From Pyrocephalus nanus (Eukaryota > Chordata > Aves > Passeriformes > Tyrannidae): a DNA stretch of 64,000 nt. The DNA lies in assembly GCA_038380795.1 (NCBI GenBank), contig CM076269.1:62001-126000 (forward strand). The letters run 5' to 3'. A model generated the notes under the pieces. That model was not told the origin of the DNA. It searched no databases and worked only from the letters and a program-made list of their open reading frames with translations. The translations under genes were made by a program, and so were the position numbers. Shown in pieces: positions 63,623 through 64,000 of the stretch; the first letter of the stretch is position 1, and every line of letters starts with the position of its first letter.

Positions 63623-64000
63623 GTAACTGAAATTATTATATAAACAAATGTCTTAAAGGGTATGGATTGGGTTTGCTTAGTGATTCAGGAATAATAAAAC
63701 CATCAAGTAATATTAGCAATTCTGGGCAGGTTTCCCAGTTAATGGTCTTCCTCTTGCCCACAGTGCAAATTCCTAACCTCACCCCATTCTTGCTGATATT
63801 CTGGGAAAGAGTTTGCTTTAGTCCCTGTAACACTGGGCCCATTCCTAATGGCTGTTTCTCCCAGCCCTGTTCACTGTGCATCAAGTGATATCTTCATTTT
63901 CAGTGACAGGTCTCATGCTCAAGTCCATTCACTGCAGAGCACATATGCACTGTTTAGGAAACACTGCTCACTGGGAAGTTATGAGCTACTCACAGGTTGT
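63623..64000 (+). other. VTG3 intron 11, truncated by the window edge
   Basis: Donor 'gtaact' follows exon 11. The remaining bases show no acceptor plus exon matching vitellogenin exon 12, so the gene continues beyond the window. Confidence 0.75.

Noticed and set aside
1..64000. tRNA genes
   Set aside because: I looked for the B-box core GTTCGA on the + strand and found none; no cloverleaf-like segment was noticed.

Overview
This is vertebrate nuclear DNA, almost certainly from a bird. The evidence is AT-rich intergenic and intronic sequence, multi-exon genes with GT-AG introns, one CpG-island promoter, CR1 LINE fragments, and vitellogenin genes next to SSX2IP, an arrangement known from the chicken yolk-gene locus (SSX2IP - VTG2 - VTG3 - CTBS). 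The VTG2 protein resembles chicken vitellogenin-2 closely but differs at many residues, so this looks like another avian species rather than chicken itself. All three genes read left to right on the + strand.

Layout. 1-5.08 kb: intergenic, nothing supportable. 5.09-5.58 kb: a CR1 fragment. 5.58-6.40 kb: a CpG island, taken as the SSX2IP promoter and noncoding first exon. 13.67-26.57 kb: thirteen SSX2IP coding exons (582 codons plus stop), with 3' UTR poly(A) signals near 27.27 and 27.47 kb. 27.5-30.9 kb: intergenic. 30.98-31.60 kb: the VTG2 promoter, with a perfect palindromic estrogen response element, a second imperfect element and a TATA-like box. 31.64-53.96 kb: VTG2, complete. I could join all 35 exons in frame with no stop or frameshift, giving 1843 residues, including a serine-rich phosvitin exon. 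54.2-56.9 kb: intergenic. 56.99-57.30 kb: the promoter of a second vitellogenin gene. 57.34-63.62 kb: its first 11 coding exons, after which it runs off the window. By position and sequence it is most likely VTG3.

How the genes work together. The two vitellogenins are tandem paralogs: their first 11 exons have identical lengths one by one, and their promoters share a nearly identical block at a matching distance from the TATA box. Both encode estrogen-induced, liver-secreted yolk precursors. SSX2IP encodes a coiled-coil centrosome and cell-junction protein and is an unrelated neighbour. I found no tRNA, CRISPR array or wholly new system. The most notable points are the ten perfect 21-bp phosvitin repeats, two cysteines in the phosvitin tail, the shared promoter module, the CpG-free estrogen response element, and a GC-AG intron in SSX2IP.
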